64,000 nucleotides of DNA from Microstegium vimineum (lineage: Eukaryota; Streptophyta; Magnoliopsida; Poales; Poaceae): NCBI GenBank assembly GCA_022036555.1, contig CM039139.1, forward strand, positions 13,544,319 to 13,608,318, read 5' to 3'. Under the pieces are notes generated by a model. That model was not told the origin of the DNA and did not search any database. It saw only the letters and a list, made by a program, of their open reading frames with translations. Positions 1 to 12,184 of this stretch are shown piece by piece (position 1 is the first letter of the stretch; each line of letters opens with the position of its first letter). Made by a program: the position numbers and the translations under genes.

Positions 1-3000
1 TCAAGGGGACATGGGAAACACAGTTCAAGTATTTTTACGCTGAAACCCTCGATTTTTCTGATCCTACGAGCTAGGTACCTGTACTGGCTCTTGGCTCTCA
101 GATCACATCCCATAAATTAGTCGACGCTTTTCCTTTTGACCTCAAAAAAGTGTACACCTTGCTTATATTGGGATGCATGGAGTACTCAGGACTCAGGAGG
201 AAATAAGTTACCGAATATACTTTGTAAAAGTTATTCAGATATACAAATTGACATTATTTTCTGTATATTTAGTTAAATATTAAAAGAGTTTCACTTCTCG
301 ATGAGCTAGATATATATTATTTATTTTGGGATGCATGGATTACGCAGGAGGAAGATACGCATCGTTGCAAGGGTCAAGGACGACAGTGCACGCACAGCAC
401 TCATGGGGTCCCGGTCATAAGAAATGATGCAAAAGATGTGTAATCCATATCCACGCAATGCCATGCCTCCTTTTTCCAGTCAAAGGCTTTCGTTCGTTAG
501 CCATCCCTAGGCATGGCACTGTGCGAGCTTCTGTCCATGTCCATGCACATTTTCAGTACAATAGTACAAGCACTGTGTAATCATAGATATATGCTGCACG
601 GTCATCTATCCATGCATATGTATCCAGGGAGGAAGTTTTTTTTTTTTTTGAAATGGAAGCTTTTATTAAATCAAAGAGCAGTACATCAAGTTGATACATT
701 CAGGGAGGAAGATGTGGAGAAGAAAAGACCGACAGTGCAGAGGCCAGGGAAAACCGTCGACGACAGGATCATAAAGGCCTTCTTTTTTCATCCCAGAAGC
801 CTTGTACAGCTGGTGCTCTATATAAAATAAAACTCTCGGCCTCACCCAAGGCTTGCTGGTATAAAGGATCATCCAACGCAGTAGGCATGTAAATGTTTTC
901 GCAATTTCGTTTAAACTACTTTCAATTTATTTTCTCACAAAACACTATTTAATTAGTTTATTATCTATTATATAACACTACTCAGTCAACCAGCTTTTTC
1001 ATCAGCCGAATAGCTAGGCTCGCCCTTCTAAGCCAGTGGGCCGGGACAACACTTGTTTATATCATCTATCTAGTCCTAGACTAGCTAGATAACCAAAGCA
1101 AGAACAAAAAGAGCGACAACAAAGTTCCACCAACCAGCATCTGTGTTGGAGCCTTGGACGGAACTAGTGCAATTAACATGGACCTTGTGGTCTAGTAGAA
1201 TTTAAGGAATCAAGCAATAAACCTGTCAATTCTTTGCAGCGTCCAACTGAGATTATTTGAAGTACACCTTGCTGGAGAAGAAGGCAGGGTACAGAATTTG
1301 GCGGTGGTTCGCGCTTTAATACGCCAAATTTCAGGTTCACGATCGCCCTCCGATGGAACAGTGGACTGTCAAGGAACAAACAAAACTGGTGCGATCGAGG
1401 ACCAGAACAGTCCGTGCCGCTCCCCAAGCTCCGCCCCAACAGTGGACTGCAGTACTGCCGTGCTGTACGCTACGTACGACTAGCTAGCTTGTACTACTAG
1501 TACTACAGTGTAGCAGAGCACGCTACGCGTACGTGCATGCACCACCCACCCGCGCGCATCCAATCCGATCCGATCCGCCGTCGTCGTTGGGTGATTCTCC
1601 CGGCCGCCGGCACAGCTAGCTAGCGTCCGGTCGGTCTTAACTGTCGACGGAGCTTGGACACACGACGAGAGGGGCCCCAGCCCAATGATACGCAGGCAGG
1701 ACTAGTCGCTCTCGGCTCCATGAATAGCGAGGCCGTGTGCATGCATACTACTACACGGCGGTACGGCCGGCCAGCTGCGCTCAAGTCCCTGCCATGCCTC
1801 CGCAAGATCTGCAGCCTTGATACGCCCCGATCTGGCCCGCCCGGGACAGTGACGCTGCGATCCCGAGCCGTACGGGCGTGCGTGGTCAAGGACGGAGCGC
1901 CCTGCCTGACCCCTCCGCGGAGACGGAGGCTACTGCTGCTGGCGCGTCGCTTTCGCCCGGCGCCGCACGTTCATTCGCTGGCACTCGTCCTGCCGCTGCT
2001 GCGTGGGCTGTGCTGGCCGACGCGTCGACGCCTGGACCCCCCACCTCGGTCCGCTCCCCCGCCGATCCGATGGATCCCCGCGCGGCGCGGAAGATTTTTG
2101 GCTGCCTCCGCGCAGGGACAGCGAGGGAAACGAAAAAGAAGAAGTGTAGTATAGTATAGTACTGTACTGTACTGTACCAGGCGAGGCGGGCGCGGCGGCG
2201 TGTCCGATCCCATCTCCACCTCACGTGTGCGCGGCGTGACGGCGACGCGCCCAGAGAGCGACGTGGATATGGGGAGCCCCTGCGCTGCGACCGACGCATA
2301 GTGGCAACATGAAGTACTGTGCTGTGCTGCTCTCCGGCCGGCTCGCGCGCGCAACTTGCGTTGGCCTGGACGCTGGACGCACCTGCGCTGCGCCGCAGCC
2401 TCCTCCATCCATCGGTCGGTTCCATCCGGGGCCTGTCAGCTAGCTAGCTCTCGATCGGGTCCCTCGGGATCAATCCGTCAGGTCTTGGAGCAGTGATGGT
2501 TGGTTTGGCTGCCTGGCGCTAGAGCTAGAACAGAGGATGCACGTACTGTACGCATCATGGAACTCCTCTGGTGTGCTGCTGTTGACCGACTTGCACACCT
2601 GATCATTGAGAGCGTTTCCATGCTAATCAGAGCCACGTTCCAGTGCAGCGCCTGCATAGCTCCTCTACACCTGCATGCGGCTGCCGTGCAGAGGAGAGCA
2701 GCGTGAAATACGGGGTACAGTACTACTGATGACAAAAAAAATGCCCATCACGGCCCACGACCTCACGGTACGAGTGTAGTAGTTCGTAGGAGTTGTATAT
2801 TGTTGACCAGGCGGGATGCGTGAATCCATCCTGCGCTGCACGATTCGCCAATAGCTGCTCTGAATTCGTGTCAGTGCACATCTGCTGTGCCGGGCCTGCG
2901 ACTGCGAGTGGACCAGCTGGTTCCTCCTAGCAACAAGAAAAATGCAAAGAAAGAGGGGGAATGCAGGGACCGGGATCCACCCTATATGCTAATAGATATT

Positions 3001-3933
3001 TCAATAATCCAATAAATAAAAATTAATGAAATTATATATAAATATTTATTTATCTACAAATAACTTTAAATATATAAATAAATTATAGCACTTGATTTAA
3101 TATTATTAGTCATATTAAAGTTAACTAAACTTAACCCTTATATATCATTAATTATAATATTAAGTTGTCACAAAAATATTTTTAACAGTTTTAGATTATC
3201 TTAAATATATGCTTTAGAATTATCATAAGTTAAACTTAACCTTTATGAATTAGACATATTATCCGTATAGATAATTTAAGTAGTTTAAATGATGTGTAAC
3301 ATCTGCTATATTAAATTAAATATCATTACATTATTAATTAGTCATAAATTTAAGTTTTAGATTGCATTTTTTCCTTTGCGGATGCTAATAATGTAAAATA
3401 TTACACTTTTTAATACAGATCTAGAATCACATACAAAAGAATTATAAATGTATATTTGAATATATCCATTTGACATTCATTTGATACTAAAACGGATACG
3501 AAAAGAACTTTCAGATTTTTAGACATATGAATTCATTCCAATCTTTAGTGCAATGAACAAACTTTACCATGTAGTGAGTCAGCAAGAAAGAAGATCACCA
3601 AATATCACTTCATTATGGTTTACTCTTTTTGGGTCATTTTGTGTCAACTTTGCTTTCCATTATATTGTCTATCCTTTTCTTAACAAATATTGTATCTCTT
3701 TCAAAAGAAAAATAAAAAAAAAGGCGTTGAGGGATTGAACCACACTGATTGCTTTTTTTCCCCAAAAGAGTTGACGTGGGAGTCAACCCAAACAAACCCT
3801 TATCATCTTGCATTGTTTATATACATCTTTAGTGCCAAATATAATTTATTCCTGTTAAAAAGAGAAACCTTCGTCGAAATTTAATTAGATCCATCACAAT
3901 TCCTCCTAGTTTTCCTATCGCGGCCTCCACTCC
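1..3933. other. Intergenic region, no recognised gene
   Basis: No protein family was recognised on either strand. Positions 1-1290 are AT-rich with short duplicated phrases (a similar GGGATGCATGGA phrase near 170 and 330). About 1500-2720 is a GC-rich island with overlapping open frames on both strands, which is what high GC produces without coding. It contains a short run of GTA/CTGTA repeats near 2143-2177. From about 2985 to 3900 the DNA is very AT-rich and open-frame poor. The GC island could be a promoter or first exon of an untranslated transcript, but nothing in the sequence shows this. Confidence 0.5.
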
Positions 3934-4219
3934 CCCTCAAGCAGTGGCGGAGCTAGAAATTGTGCCTAGGGGGGCGACAAAAAAAATAGTCTATAGAAGA
4001 AACTGGCTAGGTTTCTCGTGATAATCATCTAGCTTAATACATTGACTTAGCATTAGTGCTCATATTTTTCTTGTATATATTCTAGGATAAAGATATTTTT
4101 TTCATTGATAGACGACAACTAAACATGAATGCGTCGAAGATGATTTGTAAACCTCATAATATCTCAACCATTTTTAAGGTGCTTTTATCTAGTAATATTT
4201 TGTAATTTTATCATCTAGA

Positions 4220-4221
<2 letters not shown>

Positions 4222-4253
<32 letters not shown>
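4222..4253. repeat. (TA)n microsatellite
   Basis: An uninterrupted run of TA dinucleotides inside the left part of the hAT-like composite. Confidence 0.9.
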
Positions 4254-4256
<3 letters not shown>

Positions 4257-4416
4257 CAATGACTGAAGTTATAAATGAAAACCATAAATTTATACTTGTA
4301 AAAAAATGTTGTGACATGTGGGGGGGGGGGGGGCGTGGCCCCTGCCAGCCCCTTTGCCTCCGCCACTGTGAGCAAACCATTTTATTCATCACTCGTAGGG
4401 CCGTAGCCGTACATAG

Positions 4417-4737
4417 TTAGTAGTTACCTAGAACACCCTCCTCCAAAATTGCTTTCGCAGCCGTCCATGCTACTTTGCCGGCGAAGTCGAGAAGCCGGGC
4501 GTCTGTCTCCAGGCATGTTGTGGCCTCATTTGCCGCAACAGTCACTCCTTCGCTGATGTCGTTTCCTTCAACCGAAAAGGTGCGCGCCGCTGCGATCCCG
4601 ACAGCAATGGATCTGGAAATTATCCTAGCCCTCCAATTGCAAAGTAGCCAGGAGACCAATCGTAGTAGAAGAAATGCAACCAAACTTACGCCACCTGCGG
4701 CAAGAGCAATAAGTAAACCTTCTTCAAGTTCTCCCAT
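4417..4737 (-). CDS. Small putative membrane protein inside hAT-like element
   Basis: A complete 106-residue ATG-to-stop frame on the minus strand. I do not recognise the family. Residues about 8-33 form one long hydrophobic stretch (Leu, Ala, Val, Phe) ending at WLLCNWRAR, which would make a signal anchor or single membrane helix with a basic stop-transfer side. Residues 40-106 are soluble, alanine-rich and probably helical (AAARTF, AANEATTCLETDARLLDFAG, AAKAILEEG). Local GC content is higher than in the flanking element DNA. It lies between two copies of the same transposon terminus, so it may be a captured gene piece rather than a resident gene. Expression cannot be judged from sequence. 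Confidence 0.4.
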   Translation of the reverse strand: MGELEEGLLIALAAGGVSLVAFLLLRLVSWLLCNWRARIISRSIAVGIAAARTFSVEGNDISEGVTVAANEATTCLETDARLLDFAGKVAWTAAKAILEEGVLGNY

Positions 4738-5397
4738 CTTCCTCCTTTCATTCGGCTGACATGGGTGGTCACATTGTCTTACATGTATTCTAGGATTTAA
4801 TGTGCTACTTTTTCAATGTTAGGTGACATGCTCATTGACAACAAGGATATATGATTTCATAAATCTCAAGGTCTAGCGCGCCGGTCTTTTAAATGTGTTT
4901 ATAGGGATAGTTTTATTATCTGCTCATATGAGTTATTTTTATTTTTATTTAATATATAATTGTGTTTTGTATGACAATTTTATAATTGGGAGGACATTAA
5001 TAGGTGTATACTATAATAATCTTGTTATTTTTACTCTCTTAATTTTAATAAAAAATATGAAGAAATATTAGTGATTTTTTTAGTGTCAAATGTTGGGGTG
5101 GGGGGGGGGGGCATGGCCCTAGCCAGCCCCCTTTGCTCCGTCACTGCCCTCGAGCGTAAGAGCCTTTGGCCGGTTTTATAAGAGCAGTTTGTATGTGACC
5201 AAATAGAGATAAGATTATAACTGATTTAGTTTCTAGATCCGTGACCTGAACTCACGGTCTAGGTTCATACAAAGTTACTTTGGAGGTTTATATATTTATC
5301 TCAATCTATATGTGTTGCGGTAAGTTAGTGTGAAATTTAAACTAATTTCACATATATCTAGATTGACATGAATACGTGGATATCAAAAAAGTCCTAA

Positions 5398-5771
5398 GAG
5401 CATCTCCAACAATTTGTTATTTGTTACTTGTCAAATCTTTTGTTTTAGCAAGTTGGTATAATAATTTACCAAGTTGAAAAGAGGTCATCTCCAACAATTT
5501 GTTATTTCTCACTTGCCAAATAAAAAAAAGATTAAAAAGGAAGGAAACTTGCCTGCGAAGGAAACTTGCATGCGGGGAAACCGAGCGGAGGACTCGCGAA
5601 CGAGAGGATGGTAAACCGATACACGCTCAGAAAAATGGTAAACCGATGCAATTTTTTGGCAAGCATGTAGAATTAGCAAGTCCAATTGATAAACTGTTGA
5701 AGATTATTTTTTGATTGATTTGTCAAATTTTAAAGAATGGTAAGTGGTTTAGCAAACTATTGGAGATGCTC
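5398..5771. mobile_element. MITE with GAGCATCTCCAACA termini
   Basis: The left end is GAGCATCTCCAACAATTTG and the right end, reverse complemented, is GAGCATCTCCAATAGTTTG, so the termini are inverted. They are flanked by TAA on the left and TTA on the right; the extra A/T pair could instead give a TA duplication. A second copy of the left end (GGTCATCTCCAACAATTTG) begins near 5485, so the left arm is partly duplicated. This terminus is a widespread plant MITE family. No coding capacity of its own was recognised. Confidence 0.65.
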
Positions 5772-7755
5772 TTAATAGATACATAAAGCTAAAGGACTAA
5801 TCGGAATGGACAAACTAAACCTCTGTGGAGCCCAGGCATGCAAAGAACAACAATTGTATTTGAAACATCATCCACGCCCTCCGGCTCTATTATCCCCACG
5901 TAACCTTGCTATCTTTCACTCGCGTATATAGGAGTTTTTTTTTTAATGCCAAACGCTATCTAGCACCATCCCAGGACAACAAAGTTTGGCCCAACGCTGA
6001 GAGAGAAAGAGGGACACTGTTGAGGCCGTTTTTCAACTGTATCCTGTAGGCACGCACACACGGCTTAGCAACGGCAGCGCTTTCCGACACAACATGGCCG
6101 GGAACCGATAGATTTCGAGCTCGTCGTGTTGCAGCTGCCCACGTAAACGAATAGACGCCCCAGCTTTTCCCAAAACTCAGCAGCTGACGCTACCCTTATC
6201 CGTGGAACCGAGCGAGACGCGGCCGGCCCCGTATCTGCATGGAACGTGAAGCCGTGGTTGAGCCAGCAGGTACGTTGTATACGCGCGGTTGCTTTGCTGC
6301 TCGCCGGCCATCCATCGTCCATGGATAGATGACAAGGAAACGAGAACAGCGAGAGATATATGACGCTATCTATCTATCTCCACTTGTGTGAAACAGTGAA
6401 AGAGTCGACTGACACTGTCCGAGGACGTAGCTAGCTAGGTCGTCGCTACTCGCTCGATCGCTACTAGCTCGGCCGTGGAGTTGAACGCAGTACGTGGCCA
6501 ACCGGGAAACGTAAGAGTAGTGCCCATGCATATGCATGCGTTGAACGTCTCCGTGGCGTCGTCCTGCAGTCTATTCTTCTCTGCATAAGTGCGCAGCCAC
6601 TTCAATTTGTTCCTGTACAAGATAAGCACGCATGTTTCGATCAGGAAAAAGGACAAAGACGCACGAGTAGATATTTCAGAATCTGCCTGTGCCTGGACCC
6701 GTGGATAATCGCCCATTCTTTCTCAGTTTTATGTAATCATAATCAATCCATTTTGCTCGATTGCTCGTATATAATCTGCCATATATACCTACTAGAGGCA
6801 AACAAATTTCCAAACTATGTGTAGTATGGCCGTTTTGTTAGGCTATCGTAGCTGCGGTTGGAATCTTGTACTCGATGCGGTAGCCTCCAAAATTATTACT
6901 GACTCTGTTTTCTATTCCAAATTAAGACCTGGTTTTAAAGACTAAAGGTCCCTTCTAATTAAAAAATAATAATGTCTCCCACTTTAACTCACGCCCATGA
7001 AAATCGAACACGAACATTGGACCTCCTGCACTGCCTCCACGCGCACGAACCACCCCACCTACTCAACTCATCTGTCAATACATGGGACTCTTCCCTTTGA
7101 ACCCATGCATTGAGGGACCTTTAGTCCCGATTTATAACAACAACCGAGACTAAAGAGTCTATCTTTAGTCCCGGTTGATATTTCATTAAAGGAGACACCA
7201 ACCGGGACTAAAGATCTATTAGTCCCGGACGTAAAACAATTCGAGAATAATTTCTTCTAGTAGTGATTCTTCTTATTCAAAAATTTAAAATTTCTTAAAG
7301 ATGAAACCTTTGATATTTCATTTTGGACATCGATCAAAGGTCTGTTCTCTAGTAGTGATTCTTCTTATTCAAAAATTTATATAAAATATCATTTCTTTTG
7401 TTATGATTTCCTTTGGTAATAAAAGATCTTTAAGAATAATTTAAAATTAACTAGCACATTTTTTTTAAAAAATAGGGTAATATAAGTGTTCAAATTTAAG
7501 ATAAAAAAGTTAAATAAACTATAATCTAGAATGAATGAAGTATTATATATATACTCCTGTACATCAAAATGCATGTACTACATGCTGCTAGCACTCTCTT
7601 TCTATTTTTGCTCCAAAACATAATTCACGTTAGGTGTCGTTAATCAAAATTTTATCAATTTCTTTTAGCATTGAAAACTTGTAGAAAAGTGTATATATAT
7701 CGACATCTATCTGTAGTATAGAATCTATCCCATTAAGTTCTTTTATGAAATAATA
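5772..7755. other. Intergenic region with ACCGGGACTAAAG-type repeat
   Basis: No gene recognised. About 6930-7265 carries the inverted phrase TTTAGTCCCGGTTG / CCAACCGGGACTAAAG, a grass repeat family often linked to CACTA-type elements, and ends near 7265 in CTTCTAGTAGTG, the reverse complement of a CACTA-like terminus. The phrase TCTAGTAGTGATTCTTCTTA then recurs 92 bp later (7256 and 7348). The upstream part (6000-6720) is moderately GC-rich, with open frames on the minus strand that match nothing I know. Confidence 0.4.
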
Positions 7756-7903
7756 CTTCATCCATTCTAAATTATAAAACATTTTGTTTTTTTCTAAATT
7801 CATAGCTTTTGTTATGCACATAAATATATATTATGTTTTGATATATAGAAAATACTATAAATTTAAAAATGTTAAAACATCTTATAATTTAGAATAGATG
7901 AAG
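7756..7903. mobile_element. Stowaway-type MITE (148 bp)
   Basis: Inverted termini CTTCATCCATTCTAAATTAT and, reverse complemented from the right, CTTCATCTATTCTAAATTAT, flanked by TA on both sides (7754-7755 and 7904-7905). TA duplication and a CT(C/T)C(A/C)TCC-like start are typical of Stowaway elements mobilised by Tc1/Mariner transposases. Confidence 0.8.
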
Positions 7904-7942
7904 TATGTCTTAATAGTTCTCATTTCTTTAAATTTGTAGTAT

Positions 7943-7943
<1 letters not shown>

Positions 7944-7999
<56 letters not shown>
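7944..7999. repeat. (TA)n microsatellite
   Basis: About 27 TA dinucleotides in a row, immediately downstream of the Stowaway element. Confidence 0.95.
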
Positions 8000-8001
<2 letters not shown>

Positions 8002-8599
8002 AAATTTGTGCAAAGTAGAGAATTTTAATTTGAGACAAAGTATTCGTTGGTTTCTTTAATATAAAGAAAATAAAAATAAAACATTCAGGTTCTCTCTCCG
8101 CGAGACATGCACATGCATAAGGGCAGTCGAGTTTTCTGTCACTATTTCCGAGACTTTCAGATATAAAAAATAGTGTACAAGTTTTATCCTCGTGAAACCT
8201 TTTTCATCTCGTGAAGCTTTTATTATCTCACTTTATTTATTATTGTGTCATGTTAGCTTCCGGTAGAACTATTGTTGAGACGGCCGGTAGCAGGCCGGAT
8301 CTCGGAAGAAATGATTTTAGTCTCAGATAATTTGATATTAATTTAGAATATATTAAACATATATTAGTTACAAAACTAATTGTATAGGTTAATAAGACTA
8401 ATTTATAGGATGAATCTATTAAGTCTAGTTAGTTTATGATTTGGCAATGCATAAGGCAATATACACGTGCATGATTAATTATTCGTCTCGTGAATTAGTG
8501 GTGGCTTTGCAATTAGTTAGTGTTAGTTTTATGATCACCTTGTATCGATGTTTTAATGAGTACCAAAACAACCACATCCTTAAACTTTACTCCTTGTAA

Positions 8600-9075
8600 G
8601 TTGTAAGGCTGTCTGCAGCGCGGACCGCTACGACCTACTCCAGTGAATGTTTACGGGAAAAAAAGTCGCAGCGGGTACCCTATCGCACGCGCTAAGCGGC
8701 ATGCAAGGCGGCCTGTGACGGAGGTAGCGTTGGTGCGGCATGCAGCTGATTGGCTGGCTTTTCTCGATTTCCGTATTGTTACTTTTTCAATAATTAAAAA
8801 ATATTATATCTCACAAACCAAAACATCAAATTAAGTTTTGTTTGTACTATTAAATTTGTTTCAATAAATATTTCAAAATAAGATCTCATACAAATATATT
8901 TAGATAATTTTTATTTATAAACATGTGGACCCAATTAATATAGAGTATAAGATATAGAGGATGATGAGTGCGGAAGAAATTTATATAGAGTAAAAAATCT
9001 CGCTGATCAGGACGGAATATTCGTTTTAGAGGATAATTATAGAGAATGAAGAGTGCGAATAGCGTAACTATGGCC
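8600..9075. repeat. Repeat copy A of a family shared with 29.3-29.9 kb
   Basis: The segment ending GATATAGAGGATGATGAGTG ... TTTTAGAGGATAATTATAGAGAATGAAGAGTGCGAATAG is closely similar to the segment at about 29737-29855. Both copies have a GC-rich left part and a right part built on repeated (T)AGAGGAT motifs. Termini are not clear enough to define a target duplication. Just upstream (about 8300-8580) is DNA resembling the inside of Tourist-like MITEs (ATGAATCTATTAAG, TTTATGATTTGGCAATG). Confidence 0.5.
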
Positions 9076-11118
9076 TAACTATTCAGACTCAGGGCGTTTG
9101 CTCGTCCGTCACGCTGCGCCGTGCCCGTGCCGCTCGGATTGGATGGCATGCTTCAGATCAAAGTTTCCTCGTCGATCTTGTCAGAGCATCAGGCCTGCTG
9201 CTGCTGCTGGAATCATGGGTCCGGTGCTACGGGGCGGGCAGGCACGGCATCATTGCACGTAGCGGCGAGAGCAATCGATGGGTTTGGGTTTGATTTGATG
9301 CGGGTTGAATGAGATCAGTCGACCTCGCGAGTCGAGTCACGCACCAACTGATTGGTACGACCGCGCGTGCCGGCGTGGCCGCGACGGGCCGTCGGTTTTG
9401 TTCTTACACTGCCCAGCAGGGGGAAAAGGAGATTCGTTTCCAATTTCCAATTTTTCATGTATGCATGCCGCCCCGACATGTCATGTGATCGCCCAATTAC
9501 CTTTTTTTTCAAAAAAAAAAACAAACAAAACAAGTAGTACCCTCGTATAAAAGAGTTTCGACTTGATCACCCACCCCGGGTGGCATCATCATCAGGAGAA
9601 AACACTTCAAATCCGTTACGCAGGGTGCTGGAGATGAGAAAACAGATCGTGTATACACCGCGGATTTGCTTGGACGTCTTTTGCTTACTAAAACAAATGT
9701 AAAAAAAAAAGAAAAAGAAACAACTGCCACTTCGTTTTCGTTGTTGCTAACGATGTTTCCAGGGGCACTATATCTACGTCATGCACATTTCTTTAAATAA
9801 GTGCCACATATCTTTCCTGACAATATAGCATATGGAGTGAAGAAAGGGACAAGCAAGTTTTATCTTTACAGAAGTACAGTTTGTGCTTGATATTTATGGC
9901 CATGAAACCATGCATAAACTTTAGGTCATTATCAATTATCATAGATACAATGTATACAACAATATATTTGCTCCAAGTTCTTAAGAGATAATGCGTTTGT
10001 ATTATGCCTATATCTTTGATCCTTTTCTGAGCAAGCACACATATCATCATCCTTTTTGTTTGAGCACCTCCGAAAGACTAACAACACATTTAGTGTGACT
10101 GCTTTGTCATGCTTTGGGGCTTTAGCCAGAGCTCTTCGGTGCGTCTATACACAAAAATAGCTCTGGCTATGTGTTTTGCTAGCCAGAAGTGCTCATCCGA
10201 CGCGTGATGGAGTTTAGCGTAGCTCTAAACGTGGAGCTAGTGAAAAAGACGGTGCTGAAGCCGTATTAAACATGCCTTAAGCTAGAACATCTAGAGCAGC
10301 GATGTCATTATAGACTTATTGTTGTAGGTGACATGTCTTGGGTTACCGAAAAATAGGGTCGTTGAGTTACTAGAATAAACCTTTTAAAAATATAAGCAAC
10401 CACAATACAAGTCAGGACATGTTCTACCATTAAATATCAACAATAGTATAGAAGTGAGTTGTTTCCAACTGGAACTATTGGGTTGTATCAACTAAAAGTA
10501 AAGGCCCTCCTAAACTAAAAAATAATAATGCCTTGCACCCTCGTAACTCGTGGAATTCGAACCCAAGATCTCATACATAGCTTACCCCACTTACGATGTC
10601 CCCAGCGACTAGCAATTTCGCCGGCTAACATCCGACGTAGAGGAAAGATACCATTAAGAAAAACCTAGCTAGCGAGATGTTTGTCACCTATCTTGCACGA
10701 CTGCCAAAGAATTCAACCGTCTGCTCCTTCGGACCCGCGCACATATACTGCTTATAGTGTCCAACTTTTTTGTTTTTCATTCTCTCAAAAGTCATCTCAA
10801 CTAGCGAGATCACCTGATTTCTTGGGGACCTCCTTACAAAGCACATGTGACTTTAAATGGAATATTTTTCTTTTGAACTAACTCATTAGAGAATCTAACC
10901 GGGACTAAAGGATATATCTTAAGTCAGGACTAATGTAGGACTTTTAATTTGGAATGGTGTTATTATCGGAACTATGGTCCTCTGACACCCATAAACTTGG
11001 AACCGGGACTAGTGGTTACATTAGCCCCTGTTACAACTCTAGCTGAGACTAATACACTAAACTGAAAGTATGTTCTATACTGGTGCAAACTAATAAATAG
11101 CATACACATGATTTTCGT
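9076..11118. other. Intergenic region, repeat remnants
   Basis: Positions 9080-9560 are GC-rich with overlapping open frames that match no known family; 9500-9520 is a poly-T/poly-A pair. Around 10497-10560 the phrase CTAAAAAATAATAATG plus CGAACCCAAGATCTC echoes 6955-7020. Scattered ACCGGGACTA phrases follow at 10898-11060, so a diverged second copy of the 6.9-7.3 kb repeat family probably lies here. No gene recognised. Confidence 0.4.
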
Positions 11119-11658
11119 GACTAAACTTTAGATCATATCACATAAGATGTTTGGACACTATTTTGAAATATTAAATATAAACTAATTATATAACTAATTC
11201 CACATGTTGAGGCTAATTTACAAGACAAATCTACTAAGCTTAATTAGTCCATGATTTGACAATATGATGCTATATCAAACGGGGTATAGCATCACCGCCA
11301 CACTGTGGGCGTTGCTGCAGAATGCGCTTGTCTTTCCTTCGTCGCAAACTAGTATCGTGTAATAGATCCTTCGAGAGCTGCAGTTTGTACTTTTTAGTTT
11401 ACTTTGCAGGGTCTTCTCTGAGGAGCCTTGGCTTGCTGCTCGCATGCAAGGCTAATCAATAATAATCTTTGTAAAACTCATTCTTCTTCTTAATGATATA
11501 TATGCTAAGCATGATCGCAAAAAAATATTAATTATACTTAACAGATTCATCTTGCTAATTAATCTACTAATATGTAATTAGTTTTCTAATTAATTAATGT
11601 TTATTTATTTTGATTAATATCTAAACATTCGATGTGAGAGACGGATTAAACTTTAGCC
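11119..11658. mobile_element. Tourist-like MITE remnant
   Basis: The left arm begins GACTAAACTTTAGATCATAT. The right arm, reverse complemented, begins GGCTAAAGTTTAATCCGTCT, and both continue into CACAT(A/C)(A/G)ATGTTTGGAC-like sequence. The left internal part (CTAATTTACAAGACAAATCT, TTAGTCCATGATTTGACAAT) is shared with grass PIF/Harbinger-derived MITEs and with 12541-12610. The middle, about 11290-11500, is unrelated and may be a later insertion. No clean target duplication was read. Confidence 0.45.
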
Positions 11659-12184
11659 TCTAGATCATATGGCCCTCAGCTGGTGCATTATCCTTCTATT
11701 TATATGATGAGAGTGCGATAACCTTATAAACAAGTGACATGATACTGTACCTTGACCGATGAAAGTTGTCTTCTTCAATAGCCTCGCTGTGGAGAAAATT
11801 ACCACTACCAAAGTCCGAGAGAGGTGGGCTCCATGGATGCGACCAGAGGCAGTGTGAAGCAAAAACAAGGAGAAAAAAAGTAGTGCGGGACGGGATCCAT
11901 CTTCTTTGGAATCTTTGATGGCACGGCACGACCAGCTGACATCGTCACACGTGCGGTCGTCCCGTGGGGCCCGGGCCATCGTATCATTAGTTTTGCACGT
12001 GTCGAGCTGCCAGTGGGCAGGGGCGCCACACGGACGGGTGCTTGGTCGTACCCCCTTGGCCGGAGGGGACGTCACTCGCCGGAGGTGCACACCAACGCCG
12101 CTTTCGCTCCGGCTTTGTTTCTAGCGCGCCGGGCGGAACGGTGACGCCGCCGGATAATAATTTGGGTATCGTTTTCGCAAACAA

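Larger units (their letters stand above)
3942..5146. mobile_element. Composite hAT-like element with internal second terminus
   Basis: The left end reads CAGTGGCGGAGCTAG and the right end, reverse complemented, reads CAGTGACGGAGCAAAG. They are flanked by near-identical 8-bp sequences, CCCTCAAG at 3934-3941 and CCCTCGAG at 5147-5154. An 8-bp duplication with CAG-starting termini is the hAT signature. A third copy of the right terminus lies inside, ending at 4368 (reverse complement CAGTGGCGGAGGCAAAG). The element is therefore either two nested relatives or one with a duplicated end. Both right termini are preceded by a poly-G run. Between the inner and outer right ends lies the 106-aa open frame described separately. 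No transposase is present, so it would be non-autonomous. Confidence 0.6.

Noticed and set aside
1500..2720. Overlapping long open frames on both strands as a gene
   Set aside because: They overlap in several frames, have low-complexity Arg/Ala/Pro composition and match no family, as GC-rich non-coding DNA does.
6065..6716. Minus-strand small proteins at 6065-6322 and 6435-6716
   Set aside because: No family, no conserved motif, and no supporting promoter or splice context.
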